Source: Pseudomonadota bacterium (GTDB taxonomy: Bacteria; Pseudomonadota; Gammaproteobacteria; Xanthomonadales; Rhodanobacteraceae). Taken from it: a stretch of 64,000 nt of DNA. How positions within the stretch are numbered: position 1 is the first letter of the stretch; each line of letters opens with the position of its first letter. The stretch is from contig JAKAWV010000001.1 of NCBI GenBank assembly GCA_021827205.1, forward strand, positions 310,001-374,000, in the 5' to 3' direction. The notes under the pieces are model-generated. The model had not been told where the DNA came from. It saw nothing but the letters and a program-made list of their open reading frames with translations, and did not search any database. This document shows, piece by piece, positions 36,247-46,050 of the stretch. The position numbers and the translations under genes were made by a program.

Positions 36247-39200
36247 ATGTCCATGAAGTTCACCGGCGAGCGTTATGTCCCTGATGTGAGCGGTGCGATC
36301 CGACACGAACATTTGCATCGCTATGCGTGGTGCGTGTCTCTGGCCTTGGGCAAGGATGTGCTCGATATTGCCTGCGGCGAAGGCTATGGCAGCGCCATGC
36401 TGGCGCGCTCCGCGAAGTCCGTCTGCGGAGTCGACATCGCTGAGGAGGCGGTCGACCATGCGCGCGAGGCCTACGGTGCAATTCCCCGTCTGCGGTTCTT
36501 GCAGGGCGATGCGGCGGCGATCCCGCTACCCGACGCGAGCGTCGATCTGGTCGTTTCATTCGAGACCATCGAGCATCACGACCGGCATTTTGAAATGCTG
36601 GCCGAGATTCGCCGGGTGCTGCGTCCCGACGGCGTCCTGGTTATTTCGTCGCCCAACCGGCCCATCTATAGTGAGGCCGAGGGTCAGCACAACGAGTTCC
36701 ATGTCAAAGAGCTCGACTTCGACGAATTTGATCGGGTCATAAGAAGTCAATTTCCGGCGACGGCCTATCTCGGCCAACGATTGGCGACCGGGTCATCGAT
36801 CTACAGCTTGAAGCCGCATGCTGCCGTACCGGCCCCAACGATCCTCGCTGACGACGGCCACGAGGTTTCCTCGCGCCCGCCGGTATTGGCCAAGCCTGTG
36901 TATTTCATCGCCGTGGCAGCAGCTCGCACCGAACTAATCCCTTCCATGCCCGGGGCTTCTGCTCTTTTTTCGGAGTCGGAGGATCTTTACCTACATCACC
37001 GCGAAGTGGCCGCCTGGGCGCAGGCTCTCGATCAGGAGCATGAAGCTTTGAACCAGCGCTACGGCGCTTTGGTGAGAGAGCACGAAGAGGTTGCGGCGTG
37101 GGCGCAAACGCTCGATGCCAAAGTGGCCGATCGCGGCGCGCTGCTGGCTTCCTTGCGCGCTGAGCAGGGGCGGACCAAGGCCAATTCCGAGCGCCTGGCT
37201 GGAGAGCTTGCCGCCCTCCGGGGCACACTGGACGCCATTTATGCGTCGCGTTCATGGCGGCTTACCCGGCCCTTGCGCGGCTTGACCATCGCGCTGCGCA
37301 ACCTGCACCTGCTCCACCGGGGTGGGGGACGCACCCGCCAGGGCGCGGCGCCTTCAGACGGTCGCGGCGGGGTGGCTGGCGCTCGGCCTGCGCCAACTTC
37401 GCACGACCTCCAGAGCCTTCGTTTCCAGACCTACCACCACCCCGAAGTCACCGTCATCATTCCGACCTACGGCAAGCTCGAGGTCACCGCAGCGTGCCTG
37501 CAGTCGATCGCAGCGCATCCGCCGCAAGTACCCTACGAAGTGCTCGTGGTGGAGGACGCCTCGGGAGATCAAGCCATCCATGCCTTGCGTGGCATCGAGG
37601 GGTTGCGCTACGAGGTCCACCCCGAAAACCTGGGCTTCCTTCGCTCGTGCAACCGGGCCAGCGAGCTGGCGCGCGGGCGCTATCTTTATTTCCTCAACAA
37701 CGACACCGAGGTCACCCGCGGCTGGCTGGACGCCATGCTCGAGGTCTTCGAGCGCCTTCCCGATTGCGGCATGGTGGGGTCGAAGCTGATCTACCCCGAC
37801 GGGCGCCTGCAGGAGGCCGGCGGCATCATCTGGAGTGACGCTAGCGCGTGGAACTACGGCCGCCTCGACGACCCCAACCGCAGCATCTACAACTACCTGC
37901 GCGAAACCGACTACTGCTCGGGTGCTTCGCTGCTGATTCGCAAGGCCCTATTCGAGCAACTGGGCCGTTTCGATGAGATCTACGCACCTGCCTACTGCGA
38001 GGACTCGGACCTTGCCTTCAAGGTGCGTGCGGCCGGGCTCAAGGTCTACTACCAGCCTGCGTCGGTGGTGGTTCACCACGAGGGTGTCTCGCACGGCACC
38101 GATACGGCCGCAGGCGTCAAGGCCTATCAGGTCCGGAACCAGCAGACCCTTCAGGCACGCTGGACGGAGGTTCTTCGACGCGAGCACTTCCCCAACGGCC
38201 AGAGCGTCATGCGTGCGCGCGGCCGCGACAAGGACCGGCGCATGGTTCTCATCGTGGACCATTACGTTCCGCAGCCTGATCGCGACGCCGGCTCGCGGAC
38301 GGTGATGCAGTTCATCGACCGGTTCATCGAGCAAGGGTTCCGCGTCAAATTCTGGCCGGAGAACCTGCACTTCGACCCTGTCTATGCGCCACCGCTGCTG
38401 CAGCGTGGCATCGAGGTCATGTACGGCACTGAGTACGCGGGCGGGTTCGAGCGCTGGATGCAGGAGAACGGCGCGGCGCTGGACTACATCCTACTCAGCC
38501 GCCCCCATGTCGCCTTGCAATTCATCGACATCGCGCGCAGGCACAGCGCGGCGCCTCTGCTCTATTACGGACACGACATCCACCACCTGCGTCTGGATCA
38601 TCAGCTTCGTCTGTCCCCGAATGACAGCGATTTGCGTCGCGAGCGGGGAAAAACCGCCAGGCAGGAATTTGAAGTTTGGGCCTCTGTAGACGCTGTGTAC
38701 TACCCGTCCGAGTCCGAGGTCGCTTACGTGCGCCAATGGTTGCAGGCACATGCGCCCCAGGTGCGTGCCCACGAGGTGCCGGCCTATGCATACAACCTGG
38801 ATGCCGAAGAGACGGTTGGCGATTTGCATGACCGCGCGGGGCTGATTTTCGTGGGAGGATTTGCCCATGGGCCGAATGTCGACGCGGCGGTCTGGTTCGT
38901 TGAGGAGGTGTTCCCCAGGCTTCTTGCCCAGAGGCCGGAGCTGAAGCTCGGCCTGGTGGGCTCGAACCCGACCAACCAGGTCAAGGCCCTGCAGAGCGCG
39001 GCGGTCGAGGTCACCGGTTTCGTGTCGGACGAAGAACTCCGCCTTCGCTATACAAAGGCCAGAGTGGCCATCGCTCCACTGCGATTTGGCGCTGGCGTCA
39101 AGGGCAAGGTGATCGAGGCCATGGCCCATGGGGTGCCCTGTGTCACCACGACTACCGGTGCCCAGGGCTTGGATGCCGGCGCGGACAACGCCCTGCGCGT

Positions 39201-39384
39201 CGGCGACATCCCCGAGGAGCAGGTGCAGATGATCCTGAACCTGCTCGCCGATGACGAGACCTGGCGCCGGCAGGTTGCGGCGGCGCGGGATTTCGTGCGG
39301 AAGCATTACACCGCCGAGGCGCAGTGGGCAGCCCTGGCGCGGGAGATCGATCGTTCGCAGACTGTGAGGGGGGTGAGCGCATGA
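36247..39384 (+). CDS. Methyltransferase-GT2-GT4 fusion glycosyltransferase
   Basis: A 1045-residue multidomain protein. Residues about 1-170 are a class I SAM methyltransferase ([40 protein letters not shown]). Residues about 235-330 are coiled coil with a near-repeat ([16 protein letters not shown] and [16 protein letters not shown]), ending in the [14 protein letters not shown] linker. Residues about 395-640 are a GT2 domain ([51 protein letters not shown]). Residues about 665-1035 are a GT4-like domain ([37 protein letters not shown]). It would both methylate and elongate or cap the glycan; such fusions are known as chain terminators in some O-antigen systems. It ends in an ATGA overlap with hddA. 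Confidence 0.88.
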   Translation: MSMKFTGERYVPDVSGAIRHEHLHRYAWCVSLALGKDVLDIACGEGYGSAMLARSAKSVCGVDIAEEAVDHAREAYGAIPRLRFLQGDAAAIPLPDASVDLVVSFETIEHHDRHFEMLAEIRRVLRPDGVLVISSPNRPIYSEAEGQHNEFHVKELDFDEFDRVIRSQFPATAYLGQRLATGSSIYSLKPHAAVPAPTILADDGHEVSSRPPVLAKPVYFIAVAAARTELIPSMPGASALFSESEDLYLHHREVAAWAQALDQEHEALNQRYGALVREHEEVAAWAQTLDAKVADRGALLASLRAEQGRTKANSERLAGELAALRGTLDAIYASRSWRLTRPLRGLTIALRNLHLLHRGGGRTRQGAAPSDGRGGVAGARPAPTSHDLQSLRFQTYHHPEVTVIIPTYGKLEVTAACLQSIAAHPPQVPYEVLVVEDASGDQAIHALRGIEGLRYEVHPENLGFLRSCNRASELARGRYLYFLNNDTEVTRGWLDAMLEVFERLPDCGMVGSKLIYPDGRLQEAGGIIWSDASAWNYGRLDDPNRSIYNYLRETDYCSGASLLIRKALFEQLGRFDEIYAPAYCEDSDLAFKVRAAGLKVYYQPASVVVHHEGVSHGTDTAAGVKAYQVRNQQTLQARWTEVLRREHFPNGQSVMRARGRDKDRRMVLIVDHYVPQPDRDAGSRTVMQFIDRFIEQGFRVKFWPENLHFDPVYAPPLLQRGIEVMYGTEYAGGFERWMQENGAALDYILLSRPHVALQFIDIARRHSAAPLLYYGHDIHHLRLDHQLRLSPNDSDLRRERGKTARQEFEVWASVDAVYYPSESEVAYVRQWLQAHAPQVRAHEVPAYAYNLDAEETVGDLHDRAGLIFVGGFAHGPNVDAAVWFVEEVFPRLLAQRPELKLGLVGSNPTNQVKALQSAAVEVTGFVSDEELRLRYTKARVAIAPLRFGAGVKGKVIEAMAHGVPCVTTTTGAQGLDAGADNALRVGDIPEEQVQMILNLLADDETWRRQVAAARDFVRKHYTAEAQWAALAREIDRSQTVRGVSA

Positions 39385-40409
39385 TCGCGCGTGCGCGCGC
39401 GCCGCTGCGTCTGGGTCTTGCCGGCGGTGGCAGCGATGTCTCGCCGTATTGCGACCAGTTCGGCGGCCAGGTGATGAACGTCACCATCGACCGCTACGCC
39501 TACGCCATCGTGCAGCCGGGTGATGGCCGCTGCGCCTGCTTCGAGGCGCTGGATGTCCAGCACCGCGCCGAGCATGTCTGCGGCGACGAACACGCACTCA
39601 GCGGCCCGCTGCAACTGGCGCGCGGTGTGTATGCGCGCGTCTGCCGCGACTTTCTCGATGGCAAACAGCCCTCGCTGCGCGTCACCACGTATTCCGATGC
39701 GCCACCGGGCTCGGGCCTGGGATCGTCTTCGACCATGGTGGTGGCCTTGCTGCAGGCGTTCGTCGAATACTTCGGCTTGCCGCTGGGCGAATACGAAGTC
39801 GCGCGGCTGGCGTATCAGATCGAGCGCAATGACCTGGGTTTGGCGGGCGGCAAGCAGGACCAGTACGCCGCGACCTTCGGCGGCTTCAACTTCATGGAGT
39901 TCTACGCCAACGACCGCGTGATCGTGAACCCACTGCGCGTCAAGGACTGGGTATGGGCCGAACTGGAAGCATCCTTGGTGCTGTATTTCACTGGTGTATC
40001 GCGCGCCTCGGCGGCGATCATCGATCAGCAGTCGCGCAACGTCAGCGAGCAGAACCAGTCGTCGATCGAGGCCATGCACCGGCTCAAGGATGAAGCCGTG
40101 GCCATGAAGGAATGCGTGCTCATGGGTGATTTGAAGCGCCTGGAAGCGACCTTGCGTGCCGGCTGGGACGCCAAGAAACAAACCGCCAGCAGCATCAGCA
40201 ACCCGCTGATCGAAAATATCGAGCGTGTGGCCTTCGCCAACGGCGCGCGCGCGGCGAAAATCTCCGGTGCGGGCGGCGGCGGGTTCATGATGTTCCTGTG
40301 TGGTGCCGAGGACCGGCTCACGCTCAATCGCGCCTTGCTGGAGCAAGGCGGCAGCCTGCTCGATTTCCACTTCACCCAACGTGGAGCAATGTCGTGGCGA
40401 GTCCCCTGA
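39381..40409 (+). CDS. hddA: GHMP kinase, D-glycero-D-manno-heptose 7-phosphate kinase-like
   Basis: A 342-residue sugar kinase of the GHMP family. The ATP-binding motif is [18 protein letters not shown] (about residues 111-128); the N-terminal [20 protein letters not shown] and the C-terminal [15 protein letters not shown] are characteristic of HddA. It phosphorylates heptose 7-phosphate at C1 for the GDP-heptose route. The ATG at 39381 overlaps the upstream stop (ATGA); its 3' end overlaps the GTG start of gmhA by 16 bases. Coupling with gmhA and hddC supports the assignment. Confidence 0.88.
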   Translation: MIARARAPLRLGLAGGGSDVSPYCDQFGGQVMNVTIDRYAYAIVQPGDGRCACFEALDVQHRAEHVCGDEHALSGPLQLARGVYARVCRDFLDGKQPSLRVTTYSDAPPGSGLGSSSTMVVALLQAFVEYFGLPLGEYEVARLAYQIERNDLGLAGGKQDQYAATFGGFNFMEFYANDRVIVNPLRVKDWVWAELEASLVLYFTGVSRASAAIIDQQSRNVSEQNQSSIEAMHRLKDEAVAMKECVLMGDLKRLEATLRAGWDAKKQTASSISNPLIENIERVAFANGARAAKISGAGGGGFMMFLCGAEDRLTLNRALLEQGGSLLDFHFTQRGAMSWRVP

Positions 40410-40990
40410 GTGCGCGTATTGGCGCCGAGTTCGACAAGTCGCTGGGCGTGCTGCAACACATGGCGCAGGACGCAGCGCTACACGCGCAGGTGGCCGGTGC
40501 AGTGGGTCTTGCCGTGGCGGCGCTGCGCGCCGGCAACAAGCTGCTGTTTGCCGGCAACGGCGGCAGCGCCGCCGATGCGCAGCATTGGGCCGGCGAATTG
40601 GTGAGCCGGTTTTACTTCGATCGCTCCGGCTTGTCGGCGATCGCGCTGACCACCGACACCAGCATCCTTACCGCCATCGGCAACGATTACGGCTACGACT
40701 ACGTGTTCGCTCGCCAGATCGAAGCCTTGGCCCATGCCGGCGACGTGTTCTTCGCGATCTCGACCTCGGGCAACTCGAAAAACATCCTGCGCGCGATCGA
40801 GGCTGCGCGCGCGCGCAGCGTCAAGACGATCGGCTTTACCGGCCAATCGGGTGGCGCGATGGCCGAGCATTGCGCGTTGTGCTTCAAAGTGCCATCGGGC
40901 GAGACGCCGCGCATCCAGGAGGGCCACGAATTCCTCGGGCACTTGCTGTGCGGTTTGATCGAGCATGAGATGTTCGGGCAGGACCGATGA
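40394..40990 (+). CDS. gmhA: Phosphoheptose isomerase (SIS domain)
   Basis: A 198-residue SIS-domain isomerase turning sedoheptulose 7-phosphate into D-glycero-D-manno-heptose 7-phosphate. Motifs: FAGNGGSAADAQHWAGELVSR, ISTSGNSKNILRAIEAA, and the zinc/catalytic segment IQEGHEFLGHLLCGLIEHE. The start is GTG 40394 with GGAG 8 bases upstream; it overlaps the end of hddA. It ends in an ATGA overlap with hddC. A housekeeping copy for lipid A-core heptose may exist elsewhere. Confidence 0.9.
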   Translation: MASPLSARIGAEFDKSLGVLQHMAQDAALHAQVAGAVGLAVAALRAGNKLLFAGNGGSAADAQHWAGELVSRFYFDRSGLSAIALTTDTSILTAIGNDYGYDYVFARQIEALAHAGDVFFAISTSGNSKNILRAIEAARARSVKTIGFTGQSGGAMAEHCALCFKVPSGETPRIQEGHEFLGHLLCGLIEHEMFGQDR

Positions 40991-41733
40991 CCGACACGGC
41001 GATCATCCTCGCGGGTGGCCTCGGCACGCGCCTGCGCGGCGTGATCGGCGAGGTACCCAAGCCCTTGGCTCCTGTACAAGGGCGGCCGTTCATTGCCTGG
41101 CAATTGGATCTGCTCGCCACACAGGGTATCGAGACGGTCGTGTTGGCGACGGGGTATCGCGCCGCGATGTTCCGCGACGCCCTGGGGGAGGACTGGCACG
41201 GCATGCGGCTCGTGCATGCGCCCGAGCCCGAGCCCTTGGGAACAGGGGGCGCCATGGCCCATGCTGCGGCCCTCGTGCCGGACCGGGACGTGCTGGCGTT
41301 GAATGGCGACACATACATGCGCATCGACGTGGCCGACTTTGCCGCGAGCATGCAGCAGCAACAGGCATGGGCGGGCATTTCGCTGGCACAGGTGCCCGAC
41401 ACGGCCCGTTACGGTGCCCTGTACGTGGCGGATGGGCGCATTCTCGCCATGCACGAAAAAGGGCCTGCCGGCCGCCCCGGCCTGATCAACGGCGGCTGGT
41501 ACTGGCTGAGCGCCCAGGCGCTGCAGGCGTTGCCGGTCGGGCAGGCCTATTCGTTCGAACGCGACGTGTTGCCTGGCTGGCTTGATCAACACCGTGTGCT
41601 GGCTTACACCGGCGCCGAGGATTTCATTGACATCGGCGTGCCTGGCGATTACGCCAAGGCGCAACGTCGGGTGCTGGTTTCCCTGCCACCATCGGACGAC
41701 ACCCGGAACATTCCAACCGGCGAACGCGCATGA
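40987..41733 (+). CDS. hddC: Nucleotidyltransferase, heptose-1-phosphate guanylyltransferase-like
   Basis: A 248-residue sugar-phosphate nucleotidyltransferase. The N-terminal IILAGGLGTRLRGVIGEVPK and the metal site LALNGDTYMRID are conserved, with the end reading FIDIGVPGDYAKAQ. Position after hddA and gmhA indicates it makes GDP-D-glycero-D-manno-heptose, by context; on sequence alone, other NDP-sugar synthesis is possible. It is coupled on both sides by ATGA overlaps. The remaining enzyme, the bisphosphate phosphatase GmhB, is not in the window. Confidence 0.85.
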   Translation: MTDTAIILAGGLGTRLRGVIGEVPKPLAPVQGRPFIAWQLDLLATQGIETVVLATGYRAAMFRDALGEDWHGMRLVHAPEPEPLGTGGAMAHAAALVPDRDVLALNGDTYMRIDVADFAASMQQQQAWAGISLAQVPDTARYGALYVADGRILAMHEKGPAGRPGLINGGWYWLSAQALQALPVGQAYSFERDVLPGWLDQHRVLAYTGAEDFIDIGVPGDYAKAQRRVLVSLPPSDDTRNIPTGERA

Positions 41734-42158
41734 AACCGCCTTACAAAGCCATCGTTCTTCTGCCCGCCGCAGCGCTGCTGCTGGCGGCGTGCCAGCATTC
41801 CTCGCAGGAGACTGCCGCGCCGGCTTCTTCGGCTAAGTCGGCACCTGCCGCCACCGCCACCGCACCGGCCACTGCCGGTGTGCTCAGCGTGACGCCATCG
41901 AGCATGGCGGCCTGCGATCCCGCCGCGCTGGCCGACGTGCACTGGAATGCCAGCCGGCACGCCGGCGTGAACACCGTGCAGATTTATATTGGCACCGGCA
42001 GCAGCGAGAAGCTGTTTGCCGAAGGCGGTGCCACGGGTGATGCCAAGACCGGCCCCTGGGTGCACCCGGGCACGGTGTTCACCGCCAAGGCCACGGACAG
42101 CGGCAAGATGCTGGGCATGGTGACGGTTGCCGGCCCGACTTGCCCGAGCGCAGGCTGA
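41730..42158 (+). CDS. Lipoprotein with a C-terminal GGATGD-type beta domain
   Basis: A 142-residue lipoprotein: hydrophobic signal VLLPAAALLLAAC with the lipidated cysteine at about residue 21, an A/S/T/P-rich linker to about 50, and a C-terminal domain of about 90 residues. That domain (LSVTPSSMAACDPA..., LFAEGGATGDAKTGPWVHPG, TVFTAKATDSGKMLG) is clearly related to the C-terminus of the membrane protein at 43109-45079. It is embedded, with an ATGA overlap, between hddC and a methyltransferase gene, so a role in polysaccharide assembly or display is likely. The domain has an Ig-like strand pattern; its function is unknown. Confidence 0.75.
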   Translation: MKPPYKAIVLLPAAALLLAACQHSSQETAAPASSAKSAPAATATAPATAGVLSVTPSSMAACDPAALADVHWNASRHAGVNTVQIYIGTGSSEKLFAEGGATGDAKTGPWVHPGTVFTAKATDSGKMLGMVTVAGPTCPSAG

Positions 42159-42162
42159 AACC

Positions 42163-43080
42163 TTGCCTTCTGGAACACAGTGCCCGATCTGTGAGTGCAT
42201 CGCGCACGTGCTGACCGTGCGCGAGCGGATCCAGTATTTCGAATGTGAAGGCTGTGGCTCACTGTTTGCGGAACCCGACTTTCTGCAGCAGGTTGAGCAA
42301 GGCAGCATCCGCAACTACGAGGAAGCCTACTGGCAGGATGAACTGAAGGCGGCGCGCGAGCGGTCGTACGGCTCGTCACTCGCGCGCGTGGCCGAGGTGT
42401 TCTATTACGCGCGCCGGTCCATCGCACGCTTCGTTGATATCGGCACCGGACCTGGCTATTTGCTGGATGCTTTGCAGGAACTGATGCCCGAACTGGCGGG
42501 CATGTTTTATGGCGTCGAGCTGTGTCCGCCGCCAGTCGAGTATCGCAGCAGGCACGCCAACTACGTCGTCGGGATGTTGGGTGATCTGGACGGCTTGTTC
42601 GATGGCGGCACGTGCATCGAAGTAATCGAGCACCTGACGCCGGCGCAATTGCGCGGCCTGGCCCGCCAACTCGCGGATAAAAGCGCGCCAGGCGCCTGCT
42701 TCTATATCGGTTCCGGTCAGCCCGAGTACGTCAAGAAGGAGGATCCGGACTACCTCGACCCGCACCGCCGCGGGCATGTCGTCTCGTATTCGGTCGAGGC
42801 GTTGCGAAGTCTGTTTGGTGCAACAGGAATGAACGTGACGCCGTTGTATGGACGCACGTGGGCGGTCCTGGTCGAAAAGGGGATACCAGCGTCAGCCAAC
42901 GCGGAGCAACTCGAAAGCCGGCTGTGGACTGCGGACCAACGCAATCTGGAGCGCCTGGGCAATACTCGGTTCGGTCCAATGTTTCTCGGCATGGGTCTGG
43001 AATCGGCAAGGTGTTACGCCAATGTGGACATCGCCGAACAGCGCACGCGGTGGGCGCTGTCGCTGCAGCGCTCGAAATGA
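42163..43080 (+). CDS. Class I SAM-dependent methyltransferase with N-terminal zinc-ribbon-like motif
   Basis: A protein of about 305 residues. The N-terminus has two Cys pairs (CPICEC and CEGCG), a zinc-ribbon layout seen in sugar methyltransferases of polysaccharide loci. The Rossmann motif is FVDIGTGPGYLLDALQ and the next acidic strand YGVELC; CIEVIEHLTP follows. The start is uncertain: no ATG fits, and TTG 42163 (4 bases after the upstream stop, with AGG nearby) or TTG 42127 are both possible. It probably methylates a sugar or terminates the glycan. It lacks a glycosyltransferase part. Confidence 0.78.
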   Translation: MPSGTQCPICECIAHVLTVRERIQYFECEGCGSLFAEPDFLQQVEQGSIRNYEEAYWQDELKAARERSYGSSLARVAEVFYYARRSIARFVDIGTGPGYLLDALQELMPELAGMFYGVELCPPPVEYRSRHANYVVGMLGDLDGLFDGGTCIEVIEHLTPAQLRGLARQLADKSAPGACFYIGSGQPEYVKKEDPDYLDPHRRGHVVSYSVEALRSLFGATGMNVTPLYGRTWAVLVEKGIPASANAEQLESRLWTADQRNLERLGNTRFGPMFLGMGLESARCYANVDIAEQRTRWALSLQRSK

Positions 43081-43108
43081 ACTGCGCATACTCAAATCAT
43101 GAGCAGAT

Positions 43109-45079
43109 ATGACTCCCAACTTCACTAGCCAGATCCGGCGCTGGCTGCTGGAAATCGCACTGCTGTTGGCGGCGATTGCGTTCGCCATGCTGCTTTCATG
43201 GGCGCGCGGTCAGGATGCCAATTGGGATTTGCTGAACTACCACCTTTACAACGCATGGGCGCTGCTTGGCGATGTGCCCAACCATTTCGCTGCGAGTATT
43301 CAGGGCTATTTCGATCCCTATCTGGACGTGCCCTATTACGTGCTGGCCACTGGCCTGCTCGCGCAGCATCCGCAAATCCTGCAGGCATTGGCAGGCATTC
43401 CCTATGGCGTGTTGCTGTTCGAGATTGGACTGCTGGCGCGCCTGGTGGTTGCCGAACTGGCGCTTGAACGGACTTGGCAGCGCGTTCTGCTGATCGCCTG
43501 GATGGTGGTGCTGGCAGGCACTGGCGTATCGATCTGGATCCAGATAGGCACCACCACCAATGAAATCACCGTCGCCGCCGTCGTCATGGCGGGTGTGCTG
43601 CTGTTGGCGCAGGGTGCTGGATTGCAGGAGTTGCCTCGCCGGACGCTGCTGCGCGCCGCGCTGGTAGGCGCGGCACTGGGTCTGGCGACTGGCTTGAAGC
43701 TGACCGCCGGCGTCTATCTTCCGGCTGCCGGAATCTATTATCTGTTCTCCGGCGGAGCGCCAATGCAACGCCTGAAGCGTGCGGCGGTGTACAGCAGCGC
43801 CGCGCTCGCTATGGCGGCACTCAGTTATGGGCCGTGGGGCTGGCATCTGTACCAGACCACCGGCAATCCGTTCTTCCCGATGTTTAACGATATCTTCCAT
43901 TCGCCGCTGGCCGCGATCGCCTCGACTGGGCGGGATGTGCGGTTCATGCCGAAGGATTGGTTGCAATGGATTTTCTACCCTTTCTACTGGCTCGATTCTG
44001 GTCGCTCGACGGTCTATGAGTATCCGTTTCGCGACGCGCGCTACGCGCTGTTCTTCGTTATTTTGACGTCGTTTCTAATTGCGGGGCTTGCCTCACGTGC
44101 GCGCAAACGCCCCCCGCCCAGGCTGCAAGCGCTGCTGGTCTTTGCGGTGGCAGCGTACGTCGTCTGGTTGGCGATGTTTTCGATCTTGCGCTATTCCATC
44201 GTCATCGAGATCGTCATGAGCGTGGCCGCGCTGACGATGCTGCAGTTGCTGCTTCCTTGCGCGTGGCGGGTGGTCAGGCTGGCCGTTGCAGGCGTCGTCG
44301 TCTTGGTGATCGTTGGCTATGGCAAAAGTACGGTTCTTCCCTCCGTCACCTATGCTCGGAGCACATTCCAGACCACGCCGATCAACCTGCCATCAGATGC
44401 TTTGGTACTTCTGGCCAATCAGCCGATGGGTATTTTGGCACCGCTGCTGGCGCAGCAGCACGCCAATCTGGCTTTTGCCGGTATTCCATCGGCATTCGGC
44501 GCGGGTGGATGGATGAATCGGGACTTCTACTCATATGGCGTGGGTAGATCGTTGCGCCAGTTGTTGCGTGTGCACAGCAACCATCTCTATGCCGCCTATT
44601 ACGTGGATCGTATCCCGGTTTTCGCCGGACTGCAGGCGTTCGGCGTCGCGGTGGATTTCGACCGCTGCCAGAACCTGACCACGAACATCACGCCCGATGT
44701 ACGCATCTGCCAGGCCTGGCTCAACAAAGAGGCTGCAAGCGCCGCCCCCCGTAGTTTCCGGCTTGTCGCCGATGTGAGCGCGCGTGCGACAAGCGTGCTG
44801 CATGTCGCGTGGCTGGATAACCCGTGCAGCGCTTCCACATCTTACGGGCGTGCACGTTTTGCTTGGCATGCGAAGGAACAAGCTGGTGCTACCCGGCTTG
44901 AGGTACAGACGCATCCCGGCGCGGGTGCATTGTTCGCGGCTGGCGGTGCTACGGGTGACGCCGAGACCGGCCACTGGGTGCGCGCAGGGCAGGTGTTTAC
45001 CCTGCGATCCGATGTTGGCGTTGTGCTTGCATCGGCACATATTCGCTATATCCCATGCAAGGAGGCCGCAAAGCCATGA
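43109..45079 (+). CDS. GT-C-like multi-spanning membrane protein with C-terminal GGATGD domain
   Basis: A 656-residue inner-membrane protein. About ten hydrophobic segments lie between residues 10 and 425. The first periplasmic loop carries ARGQDANWDLLNYHLYNAWA, with the acidic residues expected of GT-C glycosyltransferases (family 87-like) that use lipid-linked sugars. The C-terminal 100 residues are periplasmic and end in a domain related to the lipoprotein at 41730-42158 (LFAAGGATGDAETGHWVRAG). Enzyme activity is inferred from topology, not proven. It is coupled by ATGA overlap to the GT2 gene that follows, which may supply its lipid-linked donor. Confidence 0.75.
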   Translation: MTPNFTSQIRRWLLEIALLLAAIAFAMLLSWARGQDANWDLLNYHLYNAWALLGDVPNHFAASIQGYFDPYLDVPYYVLATGLLAQHPQILQALAGIPYGVLLFEIGLLARLVVAELALERTWQRVLLIAWMVVLAGTGVSIWIQIGTTTNEITVAAVVMAGVLLLAQGAGLQELPRRTLLRAALVGAALGLATGLKLTAGVYLPAAGIYYLFSGGAPMQRLKRAAVYSSAALAMAALSYGPWGWHLYQTTGNPFFPMFNDIFHSPLAAIASTGRDVRFMPKDWLQWIFYPFYWLDSGRSTVYEYPFRDARYALFFVILTSFLIAGLASRARKRPPPRLQALLVFAVAAYVVWLAMFSILRYSIVIEIVMSVAALTMLQLLLPCAWRVVRLAVAGVVVLVIVGYGKSTVLPSVTYARSTFQTTPINLPSDALVLLANQPMGILAPLLAQQHANLAFAGIPSAFGAGGWMNRDFYSYGVGRSLRQLLRVHSNHLYAAYYVDRIPVFAGLQAFGVAVDFDRCQNLTTNITPDVRICQAWLNKEAASAAPRSFRLVADVSARATSVLHVAWLDNPCSASTSYGRARFAWHAKEQAGATRLEVQTHPGAGALFAAGGATGDAETGHWVRAGQVFTLRSDVGVVLASAHIRYIPCKEAAKP

Positions 45080-46002
45080 CTGTACGTATCGCAGTGTTGA
45101 TTCCCTGCTACAACGAGGAAGTCGCAATCGGCGATGTCGTGCGCGATTTCTGCCGCGTCCTGCCCGATGCGCGGATCTACGTCTACGACAACAACTCGCA
45201 TGATGGCACCGCGCGCGTGGCAGCCGCAGCCGGCGCCACGGTGCATTCGGAAACACGTCAGGGCAAAGGTCATGTCGTGCGCCGCATGTTCCGTGACATC
45301 GAGGCGGACTGGTACGTCATGGTCGACGGAGACGCCACCTATGACGCGGCCATAGCGCCGGCGATGCTGCGCCTGGCGATGGATGGCCCCTGCGATCTGG
45401 TCAATTGCGTGCGCCGCGAGACCGAGCAGAATGCCTACCGCGACGGTCATCGTTGGGGCAACCGCGTGCTCACCGGCACGGTCCAGCATATTTTTGGCGA
45501 TCAAGTGCAGGACATGCTCTCGGGCTACAAGATCTTCTCGCGCCGGTTCGTCAAGTCGTTCCCGGTGTTGTCCGTGGGCTTCGATATCGAGACGGAACTG
45601 GCCATCCATGCGCTGGAACTGGCGATGCCGGTGGCGCACCTGGAAGGCGATTACCGTGGGCGCCCGCCCGGCTCACAGAGCAAGCTGCGCACCTATCGCG
45701 ACGGCTGGCGCATCCTGCGGCTGATCGTGCGCATGGTGCGCCACGAACGGCCGATGCTGTTTTTCGGTGTGATCGCGCTGCTATTGGCGCTGCTGTCGAT
45801 GGGGCTGGGCACGCCGGTGGTGCTGCACTACTTGGCCACGGGGTTGGTGCCGCGCTTTCCCACAGCGTTCCTGGCACTCGGCATCATGGTTCTGGCGGCA
45901 CTTTCGCTGACCACGGGCGTGGTGCTCGACACGGTATCGCGCGGCCGCCGCGAGCTGCGCATGCTCGTATATTTGCAGTATCCGATTCGCGCAGTTGAAT
46001 AG
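45076..46002 (+). CDS. GT2 glycosyltransferase, polyprenyl-phosphate sugar synthase-like
   Basis: A 308-residue GT-A family 2 enzyme with two C-terminal transmembrane helices (about 230-250 and 268-290). Motifs: VLIPCYNEEVAIGDVV, YVYDNNSHDGTARVA, MVDGDATYD (the metal-binding DGD) and DMLSGYKIFSRRFVKSFP. The architecture matches DPM1/GtrB-like enzymes that load a sugar on undecaprenyl phosphate. RBS GGAGG lies upstream, and the ATG overlaps the stop of the GT-C gene (ATGA). Together they suggest a lipid-linked donor used for periplasmic modification of the glycan. Confidence 0.88.
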   Translation: MTVRIAVLIPCYNEEVAIGDVVRDFCRVLPDARIYVYDNNSHDGTARVAAAAGATVHSETRQGKGHVVRRMFRDIEADWYVMVDGDATYDAAIAPAMLRLAMDGPCDLVNCVRRETEQNAYRDGHRWGNRVLTGTVQHIFGDQVQDMLSGYKIFSRRFVKSFPVLSVGFDIETELAIHALELAMPVAHLEGDYRGRPPGSQSKLRTYRDGWRILRLIVRMVRHERPMLFFGVIALLLALLSMGLGTPVVLHYLATGLVPRFPTAFLALGIMVLAALSLTTGVVLDTVSRGRRELRMLVYLQYPIRAVE

Positions 46003-46050
46003 CAGTAGCACTTGCCGGCATGCTTTCGGACATGTTCCGATCTGAGCCGC

